A stretch of 9,872 nt of DNA, from positions 1 to 9,872 of the forward strand of contig JAQXFJ010000349.1 of assembly GCA_029250385.1 (NCBI GenBank), given 5' to 3'. This DNA is from Candidatus Poseidoniaceae archaeon. Lineage in GTDB: Archaea > Thermoplasmatota > Poseidoniia > Poseidoniales > Poseidoniaceae. A program made the translations under genes and the position numbers. The notes beneath the pieces are model-generated. The model did no database searches. It worked only from the letters and a program-made list of their open reading frames with translations, and was not told the DNA's origin. How positions within the stretch are numbered: the stretch's first letter is position 1; the number at the start of each line of letters is the position of its first letter. Shown here in pieces: positions 1 to 6,675 of the stretch.

Positions 1-1007
1 TCAAGATCATCGTCATCTTCGAATACTGCACCACAGTGTGGACATTTTGAATCACTTTCTTTTACCAAACCATCACAGATTTCGCAAGCAAACATTTCTT
101 CATCATCTTCCTCTTCTTGTGATAGATTCTCAACCTCGCCGTCTTTCGAACGGAATAGACTTATTTCAGAAACATAATCAAAACCTTTCAGAGCAACTTC
201 TGTCTGAATAGCATGTTCAAAGGCTTGCGTCAAATCTTCAGGCGAATCTAGTACCCTGCCATCGTCGATATAAGTTATGTTAACACTTAACACATCACCT
301 GATAATTTAGCTTGGGGTGTTTCAACTGCAACTCCGCGTTTTCTTGCAACTCTCCTTACCGCAACTTCACACATTCTTCGCAAAAATGCATCATTAGGCG
401 CCTCTTTTTGACCACCCAGGGCTCCTGTTAGGATTTCTTGGGCAGCATTTTTCTCATTTCTCAAGTGGGCGGGTAAATCTGCCCCAAGGGAGGATAAAAC
501 ATTAGAAGCTGAGGCTTGGTTCATATTCAGCCACTGACTTCTTCTTTCAGTCTTCATAGCTTTTTCTGCCTGTGCCAATCTGTCTACCATCTCGTCTGTT
601 GGAGAGGATGATTGACCCATAGGAGTTACATTTGGCATATTTTGTCCCATATTACCTAATTCATTCCTTGGAATTTGATTCGGATTATTTGTCTGATTTT
701 GGAATCCTTGAGGTGGAAAATTACCAACTGGGGGAATATTTTGTTGGTTTTGCATTCCTTGAGCAATCTGCCTCATAAGTTCAGGAGAAATTGCGTTAGG
801 GTCACTAACTGACATCTCTCGTTGTTGCCTAATGGCCTCCCCGGAGACAACACCAAAGCTGCGTCCACCGGTCACCTCTTGGCCAGCAAGTCCAACGGAG
901 TTTGGTGCAGTAAAACCACCTGCTCTGGATAAGTCTTGCCTTGCGCCACATTCGGGACAGAAAATACTGTCATCAGGTATGTGCTCACCACACGACATAC
1001 AATCCAT
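1..1007 (-). CDS. Twin zinc-ribbon protein, partial (C-terminus beyond left edge)
   Basis: I do not recognise a named family. The reading frame is open from an ATG at 1007 to the left edge (335 codons, no stop). The start is supported by GAGGGG at 1014-1019, six bases upstream. Residues 3-20 form a zinc ribbon with Cys pairs C3/C6 and C17/C20. A Gly-rich and then Gln/Asn/Pro/Met-rich low-complexity linker runs to about residue 135. A charged, helix-rich and probably folded region covers about 140-295. An acidic Glu/Asp patch precedes a second zinc ribbon with C308/C311 and C322/C325, followed by another Asp run. No signal peptide or membrane segment is visible, so it is probably cytoplasmic. 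Two ribbons joined by a flexible linker suit a scaffold or nucleic-acid/protein-binding role, but that is inference. It is divergent from the squalene-synthase-like gene across 163 bases. Confidence 0.8.
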   Translation of the reverse strand, partial: MDCMSCGEHIPDDSIFCPECGARQDLSRAGGFTAPNSVGLAGQEVTGGRSFGVVSGEAIRQQREMSVSDPNAISPELMRQIAQGMQNQQNIPPVGNFPPQGFQNQTNNPNQIPRNELGNMGQNMPNVTPMGQSSSPTDEMVDRLAQAEKAMKTERRSQWLNMNQASASNVLSSLGADLPAHLRNEKNAAQEILTGALGGQKEAPNDAFLRRMCEVAVRRVARKRGVAVETPQAKLSGDVLSVNITYIDDGRVLDSPEDLTQAFEHAIQTEVALKGFDYVSEISLFRSKDGEVENLSQEEEDDEEMFACEICDGLVKESDSKCPHCGAVFEDDDDL

Positions 1008-1170
1008 TAGCGTCCCCTCTACCCTTTCGGATTAACTCAATGCCTAAAGCATTAACTAATTTACCGCCTAATAATATGCTAATTATCAGTATGAAAAATA
1101 TCCACAGAAATGACCTATTTGACCACAGCCTCAAAAACAAATAACCATTGGAGTTGCTTGAGGGGATTAA
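1008..1170. promoter_or_regulatory. Divergent intergenic region between zinc-ribbon and prenyl synthase genes
   Basis: This 163-base AT-rich gap lies between two divergent starts and must hold both promoters unless a small gene intervenes. Both genes begin with the same ribosome-site core, GAGGGG, at 1160-1165 on + and 1014-1019 on -. The AT-rich stretch at about 1067-1090 (including AATAATAT) is the most TATA-like part, but I cannot assign a TATA box to either gene. A - strand reading frame with a hydrophobic stretch crosses the region and is described in the findings. Confidence 0.4.
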
Positions 1171-2196
1171 TTGTCGGTACTTATCAATGACAAGATTGAT
1201 AATTTGCTTAAATCCACCTCAAGATCTTTTTATCCTACACTCAAATATCTACCAAAGAAAGTTCGTGGCCAAATAGGTCTGCTTTATCTTTTGGCAAGAG
1301 TCGCAGATACGATTGCTGATTCCAAACACGGTGATACAGAAGAACTTCTTAAATTGCTGCGCAACTACAATGATTTTACGCAAGGGAAATCCGGCAAATT
1401 ACCAGAATTTTCTGGCCTTGCTGAAATCCAGGATAACCCCCATGAAGCTGAACTTCTTCGTAATATAGAAGATGTAGTTGAGGGATTACAAGTTTATACA
1501 GAAGGGGACAGGGAAAGAATTCTAGAATGTCTAGACATTATTGTAAGTGGCCAGATTCTAGATTTAGAGAGATTTGGACCCGCCAATGAAGATGGAAATA
1601 TATCTGCACTCAACGATAACACAGAATTGGATGACTATACATTTAGAGTCGCAGGATGTGTAGGAGTTTTTTGGACAAAAATGTCCCTTGCACATGTAAT
1701 ATCAATACCTCCAGAACAGGAAGAGGAATTTTATGAAAAAGGCATAAGATTTGGTAAGGCACTACAAATGATCAACATCCTGCGTGACATCCCAGAAGAT
1801 TTAAGATTTGGAAGATGTTATATTCCTATACAAGAATTAACAAAGCACAAAATGGAACCCGAAGATTTACTTTCACCAAGTAACATTGAGAAATTTAGGC
1901 CGTTGTATGATGAATATTTAGATTTAACAAATGAGCATCTTGATGCTGCAATAGAATATATCAAGATGATTCCTGAAACCCAATTTAGACTCAAGGCTTC
2001 ATGTATGCTACCAGTTTTAATTGGGCAAAGGACTGTCACTCTCCTTAGAGACGGGAATATACTTGATTCTACTGACCGAATTAAAGTCACTAGAGATGAG
2101 ATTAAATCTTATGCAAGAAAATTACTACGCGCACTGATTATACCTGGTGGAGTTAGAAGACTTTTGGAAAAAAATAAAGATTCCGCAAATAAGTAA
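1171..2196 (+). CDS. Squalene/phytoene synthase family protein, squalene-synthase-like (trans-isoprenyl diphosphate synthase)
   Basis: This enzyme is expected to join two prenyl diphosphates head to head (two farnesyl-PP to presqualene-PP/squalene, or two geranylgeranyl-PP to phytoene) in the cytoplasm or at the membrane face. The 341 residues match the compact bacterial/archaeal form. The opening LLKSTSRSFYPTLKYLP (12-28) is typical of the family. The two Asp-rich metal-diphosphate motifs are intact: DTIAD at 46-50 and DIPED at 206-210, the latter inside a conserved NILRD...GRCYIP context. YTFRVAG at 156-162 is also typical. The start is the TTG at 1171: an in-frame TAA directly precedes it and GAGGGG lies five bases upstream. 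The SRSF opening and LLARVADTIAD resemble proteins usually annotated as squalene synthase rather than CrtB, but product specificity cannot be read from motifs. A second family member follows 140 bases downstream. Confidence 0.9.
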   Translation: MSVLINDKIDNLLKSTSRSFYPTLKYLPKKVRGQIGLLYLLARVADTIADSKHGDTEELLKLLRNYNDFTQGKSGKLPEFSGLAEIQDNPHEAELLRNIEDVVEGLQVYTEGDRERILECLDIIVSGQILDLERFGPANEDGNISALNDNTELDDYTFRVAGCVGVFWTKMSLAHVISIPPEQEEEFYEKGIRFGKALQMINILRDIPEDLRFGRCYIPIQELTKHKMEPEDLLSPSNIEKFRPLYDEYLDLTNEHLDAAIEYIKMIPETQFRLKASCMLPVLIGQRTVTLLRDGNILDSTDRIKVTRDEIKSYARKLLRALIIPGGVRRLLEKNKDSANK

Positions 2197-2203
2197 TTTA
2201 TAG
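2197..2203 (+). promoter_or_regulatory. Possible TATA box for the downstream phytoene-synthase-like gene
   Basis: TTTATAG directly follows the TAA stop of the first prenyl synthase and fits the loose archaeal TATA pattern. If used, transcription would begin about 25 bases downstream, leaving a leader of about 110 bases that contains the inverted repeats at 2251-2322. A second AT-rich candidate, TTAAAAT at 2261-2267, lies inside the repeat region. Neither is proven. Confidence 0.25.
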
Positions 2204-2250
2204 TTTGTTAGTTTATGCTTACTAGGACTATTAGCATGGAAAATGGCCTG

Positions 2251-2322
2251 TTTGTAAGACTTAAAATCTTGATTGTTGAATGATGCTCTCTTACAAAGCA
2301 ATCAAAAAGGAGTAGTCTTACA
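2251..2322 (+). repeat. Nested and competing inverted repeats upstream of phytoene-synthase-like gene
   Basis: The segment TTTGTAAGACT at 2251-2261 can pair with two downstream partners. TTTGTAAGA (2251-2259) is the exact complement of TCTTACAAA (2289-2297), 9 bp. TGTAAGACT (2253-2261) is the exact complement of AGTCTTACA (2314-2322), also 9 bp. Inside the second, longer-range arrangement TTGATTG (2269-2275) pairs perfectly with CAATCAA (2299-2305), giving a nested stem. The two pairings of TGTAAGA exclude one another. The region ends 15 bases before the ATG at 2337, so the distal repeat overlaps the likely ribosome-binding zone (AGGT at 2322-2325). It could be a folded leader RNA or, read as DNA, an operator with three TGTAAGA/TCTTACA half-sites. 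Confidence 0.6.
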
Positions 2323-2336
2323 GGTATTTGATAGGG

Positions 2337-3632
2337 ATGTTGGAACGACGGAAACCTCTCGACTTGTTATTCCCGCTCAAGGGAAGTGCAAATAGTAGGA
2401 TTTCCGAAGAACAAGTAGAAAAAATAACGACTCTAGACAGACTTCGTGCTGGCGTAATGCTTGCCAAAGATGCGGTAAAAGCGGTCAGCGTAACTGCAAT
2501 GGAGGCATTACGTGAAGGTGTTGCCTTCATTGGATTAGCTGACAAAAATGAACTTGTTGACCCATTCGAAAACTTAGATGCCCCGATTTGGTCAGAAAAG
2601 CCTCCCCAAGAGTTGCTCAAACTAGCTTATCAGTACTGTGAAAAACTAACAATGCAAGAAGCTGGTAACTTTTATCATTCATTCAAGTATTTGCCAGATG
2701 AACAAAGACTGGCCATGTGTGCAGTTTACGCATTTTGTCGAAGAGCAGATGACATTGCTGACGGCGACTGGGCTGATAGATTTCCAGGCAGTAATGGACA
2801 AACTGATCCAGAGGCAGTCGCCTACAGAGAACAATTAGAATCTCTACAAAACCGTGGAACTATTTTGGACGAAGAATCATATCTTAACAAAATTACTCAA
2901 TTGTTTTTCTTCAGGAAAAAACTGTCAACATGCTATTCTGATGTTTATTCAACAGATCCTGTGTTCCTCGCTTTGAAAGATACTGTAGACCGGTATAAAA
3001 TATCAAGAAGCGTATTTGATGACTTAATTTCTGGAATGGAGGATGATTTGTATAACAACCGCTATCGAACTTTTGACGAACTATATGACTACTGTTACAG
3101 AGTCGCTTCCGTTGTTGGGCTAATGTGCATTGAGATATACGGATATAGTGACCCAAAAGCCAAGAAATATGCCGAATCATGGGGTATTTTCATGCAATTG
3201 ACCAATGTTTTGAGAGATGTTGGTGAAGACATTGAAAGAGATCGTGTTTATCTGCCATTAAATGAATTGGAAAAGAACGGCATTCAGGAAAAGGAACTTG
3301 ATGGTAAAGTTGTACTTAACAAGACTTGGGAACCATATTGCTACCATTACGCAAAAAGAGCAAGGACCTATTTGGAAGAGGCTCGACAACTACTACCCTT
3401 GCTGCCTAGAAGAACAAGATATTCTCCAGCCGCAATGATTGCATTTTATGATAAGATCCTACGTCAAATCGAAAAAGAGCAAGGTGATGTGTTTACCAAG
3501 AGAGTAAAATTGAACAAACTGCAGAAGATGAGTCTAGCTGCGGCTGTCTACGTTAGACATAGAATACTTCCAAGATTTTTAGATCCCGTTTGGAATGGAT
3601 TAGCCAGGATTGGACTATTACCATCTGTTTGA
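2337..3632 (+). CDS. Phytoene-synthase-like prenyl synthase with N-terminal extension
   Basis: This is the second family member and the closer match to phytoene synthase (CrtB), which condenses two geranylgeranyl-PP to phytoene, the first carotenoid step. From the ATG at 2337 it has 431 residues; a TTG at 2328 would add three, and an in-frame TAG at 2313 excludes anything longer. No start has an ideal ribosome site (AGGT at 2322-2325, AAAGGAG about 2306-2312). Counting from 2337, the catalytic domain starts near residue 95 (HSFKYLP at 114-120). The Asp-rich motifs are DDIAD at 138-142, within YAFCRRADDIAD, and DVGED at 294-298, within NVLRDVGED...RDRVYLP. Both are complete, so it is probably active. 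The first ~90 residues are an extra, partly amphipathic region not expected in CrtB, which usually has about 300 residues. It ends 6 bases from the convergent dehydrogenase gene. Confidence 0.88.
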   Translation: MLERRKPLDLLFPLKGSANSRISEEQVEKITTLDRLRAGVMLAKDAVKAVSVTAMEALREGVAFIGLADKNELVDPFENLDAPIWSEKPPQELLKLAYQYCEKLTMQEAGNFYHSFKYLPDEQRLAMCAVYAFCRRADDIADGDWADRFPGSNGQTDPEAVAYREQLESLQNRGTILDEESYLNKITQLFFFRKKLSTCYSDVYSTDPVFLALKDTVDRYKISRSVFDDLISGMEDDLYNNRYRTFDELYDYCYRVASVVGLMCIEIYGYSDPKAKKYAESWGIFMQLTNVLRDVGEDIERDRVYLPLNELEKNGIQEKELDGKVVLNKTWEPYCYHYAKRARTYLEEARQLLPLLPRRTRYSPAAMIAFYDKILRQIEKEQGDVFTKRVKLNKLQKMSLAAAVYVRHRILPRFLDPVWNGLARIGLLPSV

Positions 3633-3638
3633 TTAATT

Positions 3639-4814
3639 TCAAACTTGTCTGGTAAATGCTTGAATTCCTGTGATATATCGACCAATTATTAGATTGTGAA
3701 TATCATGGGTGCCCTCATATGTTTTAACAGACTCTAGATTTGCCATGTGTCTCATAACAGGATACTCATCCAGGATTCCATTTGCTCCGTGAATATCTCT
3801 AGCGACTCTTGCAATCTCAAGTGCGATATCGACATTGTTCATTTTCGCCAACGAAATTTGTTCATTAAACCAAGTTCCGTCATCCTTTTTCTTACCAAGA
3901 TGGTAAGCCAATAATTGACCTTTAGTAATCTCTCTCAACATCCAAGCTAACTTGTTTTGAACCAATTGATAGGAAGCGATTGGAATATCGAACTGTATTC
4001 TTGACAAAGAATATGTCTTGGCACTATGGAAACAAGCCATTGCAGCACCTAAAGCACCCCACGAGATTCCAAACCTTGCATTGTTAAGACAAGAAAATGG
4101 ACCTCTAAGACCCTTTACTCCAGGGAGAATTCGATCTTTTGGTATTTTACAATCTTGAAATACTAACTCGCTAGTTACTGAAGCCTTTAGAGAATGTTTT
4201 CCTTTCATTTCAGGGGCAGTAAAACCTTCATCACCTTTTTCAACAATGAATCCTTTAATGACGCCATCTAATTTGGCCCAGACAACAGCCACATCGGCAA
4301 TTGTACCATTGGTAATCCACATTTTTGCACCATTCAAGAGGTAATGGTCACCCTTGTCTTCAGCTTTGGTAATCATATCTCCAGGATTGGAACCATAATC
4401 TGGTTCAGTAAGACCGAAACAACCAACCATTTCGCCCGAAGCCATCTTTGGTAGGTAGTGATTTTTTTGTTCTTCGCTACCAAAATCCCAAATTGGATAC
4501 ATGGCAAGAGAACCTTGAACTGAGGCAAATGAGCGAAGACCTGAATCTCCACGTTCTAGTTCTTGACATATCAAACCGTAGGCAACATATGATAATCCTG
4601 GGCAGCCGTATCCTTTCAACGGCGCACCTAATACTCCCATTTCTCCTAAGGCTACACGCCATTCATCTGGAAATATGCCTTTTTCGCATGCGTGTTCGAT
4701 GTTTGGAATTACTTCCTCATCAACCCATGCTCTAACCATGTCCCGAACCATTATTTCTTCTTCAGTAAGTAAACTCTCTATGTCGTAAAAATCGAGACCC
4801 TCGAATGGTTCCAT
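3639..4814 (-). CDS. gcdH: Glutaryl-CoA dehydrogenase (acyl-CoA dehydrogenase family)
   Basis: This FAD enzyme is expected to oxidise and decarboxylate glutaryl-CoA to crotonyl-CoA in lysine, tryptophan or aromatic degradation, passing electrons to ETF. The 391 residues are full length for the family. The N-terminal helical domain covers about 10-130, the FAD/substrate loop CFGLTEP is at 132-138, the middle beta domain is about 135-240, and the C-terminal helices follow. It matches glutaryl-CoA dehydrogenases strongly: R94 and S98 in RSFASVQGSL correspond to the substrate-carboxylate-binding Arg and Ser, CLNNAR is at 242-247, and the catalytic base is E367 in TYEGTHDIH near the C-terminus. 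The ATG at 4814 has GAGGAG five bases upstream. It lies 42 bases downstream of the membrane beta-propeller gene on the same strand and may be co-transcribed, though a functional link is not evident. Its electron acceptor genes (etfB/etfA) are at 7919-9598. Confidence 0.93.
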   Translation of the reverse strand: MEPFEGLDFYDIESLLTEEEIMVRDMVRAWVDEEVIPNIEHACEKGIFPDEWRVALGEMGVLGAPLKGYGCPGLSYVAYGLICQELERGDSGLRSFASVQGSLAMYPIWDFGSEEQKNHYLPKMASGEMVGCFGLTEPDYGSNPGDMITKAEDKGDHYLLNGAKMWITNGTIADVAVVWAKLDGVIKGFIVEKGDEGFTAPEMKGKHSLKASVTSELVFQDCKIPKDRILPGVKGLRGPFSCLNNARFGISWGALGAAMACFHSAKTYSLSRIQFDIPIASYQLVQNKLAWMLREITKGQLLAYHLGKKKDDGTWFNEQISLAKMNNVDIALEIARVARDIHGANGILDEYPVMRHMANLESVKTYEGTHDIHNLIIGRYITGIQAFTRQV

Positions 4815-4856
4815 GTGTTCTCCTCAATCTTACCCTACCATAGGCGCTTTTAGAAC

Positions 4857-6062
4857 CTAACTATTTTTCTTTGATTTCTTCTTGCGACTTTTTCTTCTAA
4901 AACTAAGATATTTTTTTTGCAGGGATGGACTACTCATGTAAATTAATCCAAGTATAACACCGGGCACTGAAACGGTAACTGCAATAAGAATTATTGTTGT
5001 CAATATCGTATTGTCAATTTCCACAAGCATTGGTTCAAAAGATATTACATTACCGTTGGCGGTTATCATAAATCCATCATCAAAACCTGTTTCCCAGACA
5101 TAGGCTATCTGACGGCCAGCGATAACAGAATCCCATTCAAGCATCTGTTCAGAAGAGATTTGTACTTTTGCAATATTTTCCAACGAGTCATATCTGACAG
5201 TTGCAAATGGGGCAATTTGAATTATTGAGCTACTCCCATAACCAGGCGAAGTCGCAATGAAATCACCAGTGAGGCTTGGATATTGGACGAGTTCACCTGT
5301 ATCGGATTTGGAGTGATCTATTGTGTTAAGTAAAATTGGAATTAATCTTAACCCGCTGCCATATGCTACACATTCGTTTAGTTGTGAATCTGGGCAATCT
5401 ACATCTACCCAAGTATCAGTTTTAGTCCCACTCAACCATGAAATATTGTGGGTTTGTCCAATGACACCCAAACCATCTGCAAGAGTTGAAACGACACACA
5501 TGTCGTAATTCTTATGACAAGCTATACCTGTTATTTCTGAATTTACAGTATCTACAAGTACAAATCCTGTTCCTTCGGAGAATCGCCACAAAGAACCATC
5601 TTCTGCTCCAAAGTAAGAGTAATCTCCAGCACTACGCCAATCAACTGAAGTTAGATTTCTACCTAGAACCGCTCCAGTTCCGTTAACAACAGTAATGCCA
5701 TGGTCGACTTTTTCATATCTCATTGCAGTTCCCAAATCTCCGGCAATCAGCGCTGCTTCTCCCCTTGGATGCCAAGCAACATCATTGAAATGATTCTGTC
5801 TGCCGCTATTTAGTTCAATGTCTAATGATCTGTCCCCAGGATTTTTTGCTGAGATTAAATGGGCAAATCCATCAAGCCCTACGATAAGCACCGTTTCTTG
5901 ATTTGGTGATACTTCTGCGCTAGTGATACCCGCATCATCATCAGTTATTGATGATTCAAGTGTCAAATTCACATTATTATCTTCGGCCAGAATAGTTGGC
6001 ATTAATAGAATCAAAAGCATGAAAATGCACATTGTACTTCTAACTCGCATATTTTGTTCCAT
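4857..6062 (-). CDS. Secreted, C-terminally membrane-anchored beta-propeller-like protein
   Basis: I do not recognise a specific family. From the ATG at 6062 it has 401 residues; the ATG at 6050 or TTG at 6077 are alternatives. It begins with a signal peptide: a basic start (RVRS), hydrophobic core about 11-25, and a likely cut near LAE. The body (about 30-345) shows short beta-rich repeats with propeller-like pieces such as NDVAWHP, TSVDWR and GLDGFAHL, consistent with a WD40/PQQ-like fold. It has four Asn-X-Ser/Thr sequons and four Cys in the exported part. One hydrophobic helix at about 353-375 precedes a very basic tail (RRKSRKKKSKK), which places the propeller outside and the tail inside. 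A surface binding or sensing role is inference. It is divergent from the 6114 gene with 51 bases between starts, so leaders must be very short. Glutaryl-CoA dehydrogenase follows 42 bases downstream. Confidence 0.75.
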   Translation of the reverse strand: MEQNMRVRSTMCIFMLLILLMPTILAEDNNVNLTLESSITDDDAGITSAEVSPNQETVLIVGLDGFAHLISAKNPGDRSLDIELNSGRQNHFNDVAWHPRGEAALIAGDLGTAMRYEKVDHGITVVNGTGAVLGRNLTSVDWRSAGDYSYFGAEDGSLWRFSEGTGFVLVDTVNSEITGIACHKNYDMCVVSTLADGLGVIGQTHNISWLSGTKTDTWVDVDCPDSQLNECVAYGSGLRLIPILLNTIDHSKSDTGELVQYPSLTGDFIATSPGYGSSSIIQIAPFATVRYDSLENIAKVQISSEQMLEWDSVIAGRQIAYVWETGFDDGFMITANGNVISFEPMLVEIDNTILTTIILIAVTVSVPGVILGLIYMSSPSLQKKYLSFRRKSRKKKSKKNS

Positions 6063-6113
6063 AAACTGCTCAATCAAAATATTTCGCTTCGAAGAGTTTT
6101 AACGGTGAGCCTT
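6063..6113. promoter_or_regulatory. Short divergent promoter region
   Basis: Only 51 bases separate the divergent starts at 6062 (-) and 6114 (+), so both promoters must lie here or inside the opposite gene. GGTGAG at 6104-6109 is the ribosome site that sets the + strand start at 6114. The - strand gene has only a weak TGAG before its ATG, which suits leaderless or near-leaderless translation. I cannot place TATA boxes with confidence. Confidence 0.3.
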
Positions 6114-6665
6114 ATGTTCAATGGTGTTTTGCCTTGCAATATGGAGAAATTTTCTGTTAAGCGTGGATTGGTTAAACAAATGGGTGGAAATGCAGGTCTT
6201 GCAAAGTTAGCGACCCAATATTTCGATGATGTTACAGCAAATGCTGAAGGGATATTTACCGCATCTTTTGGCATTTTGAGCATGGTTAGCGGCAATTACA
6301 GTGAAGATGGAAAATTATCAATGGATGTAGACCAGCTGAAAGGCGACTCACTAAGTGAATTCCTTTCCTCCGATGGCGGCCGGGAAAAGGCCATGCAGTC
6401 TAGGAAAAGATGGTCTGGTTTTTTAGACGAAGCAACTGGTTATAATGCTAAACAAAGAGGGGATAAAGCAAAAGAAGAAGCAAAGAAATTCTCCAAGGCT
6501 AAAGGCGCCATCAAGATGGCTCACAAATCAATGGAAATGAGTTCAAAACTTACTGATGAATTGAGAGATAAGGCCCTTGCCATGATTGCGGAACTTGAGG
6601 CGATGGTTGAAGCTGGTGATGCTCCTTCAGAAGGTAAAGTAAAGAAACTCAATGACTTGTTTTGA
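6114..6665 (+). CDS. Uncharacterised small protein upstream of TyrRS (possibly DUF5611-like)
   Basis: This 183-residue soluble protein has no signal peptide or membrane segment. The start at 6114 is chosen because GGTGAG (6104-6109) lies four bases upstream; the frame itself is open further to 6054, overlapping the divergent gene. Residues 10-75 (EKFSVKRG, then GIFTASFGILSMV and GKLSMDVD) look like a small alpha/beta domain. Residues 88-115 hold a charged helix with a W..FL..ATGYNAKQR motif, and 115-165 form a long Lys/Glu/Ala-rich helix likely to be coiled coil. From memory the EKFSVKRG start and ATGYNAKQR motif resemble small archaeal proteins annotated as DUF5611; this is unverified. It is followed 10 bases later by TyrRS, with its TGA inside that gene's ribosome site, so the two are almost certainly co-transcribed and perhaps translationally coupled. 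Confidence 0.75.
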   Translation: MFNGVLPCNMEKFSVKRGLVKQMGGNAGLAKLATQYFDDVTANAEGIFTASFGILSMVSGNYSEDGKLSMDVDQLKGDSLSEFLSSDGGREKAMQSRKRWSGFLDEATGYNAKQRGDKAKEEAKKFSKAKGAIKMAHKSMEMSSKLTDELRDKALAMIAELEAMVEAGDAPSEGKVKKLNDLF

Positions 6666-6669
6666 GGTG
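6664..6669 (+). promoter_or_regulatory. Ribosome site fused to upstream stop (TyrRS)
   Basis: GAGGTG begins inside the TGA stop (6663-6665) of the preceding gene and sits six bases before the ATG at 6676. Ribosomes ending on the first gene would cover this site, which points to coupled translation. Confidence 0.7.
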
Positions 6670-6675
6670 TAAATT

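Noticed and set aside
832..1144. Two overlapping + strand frames of 67 residues (832-1035 and 941-1144)
   Set aside because: They lie mostly opposite the zinc-ribbon gene, whose four Cys pairs and ribosome site make that strand convincing; the + frames show no recognisable domain or ribosome site.
6054..6113. Longer start at 6054 for the small gene upstream of TyrRS
   Set aside because: It would overlap the divergent gene's start and lacks a ribosome site; GGTGAG at 6104-6109 points to the ATG at 6114.
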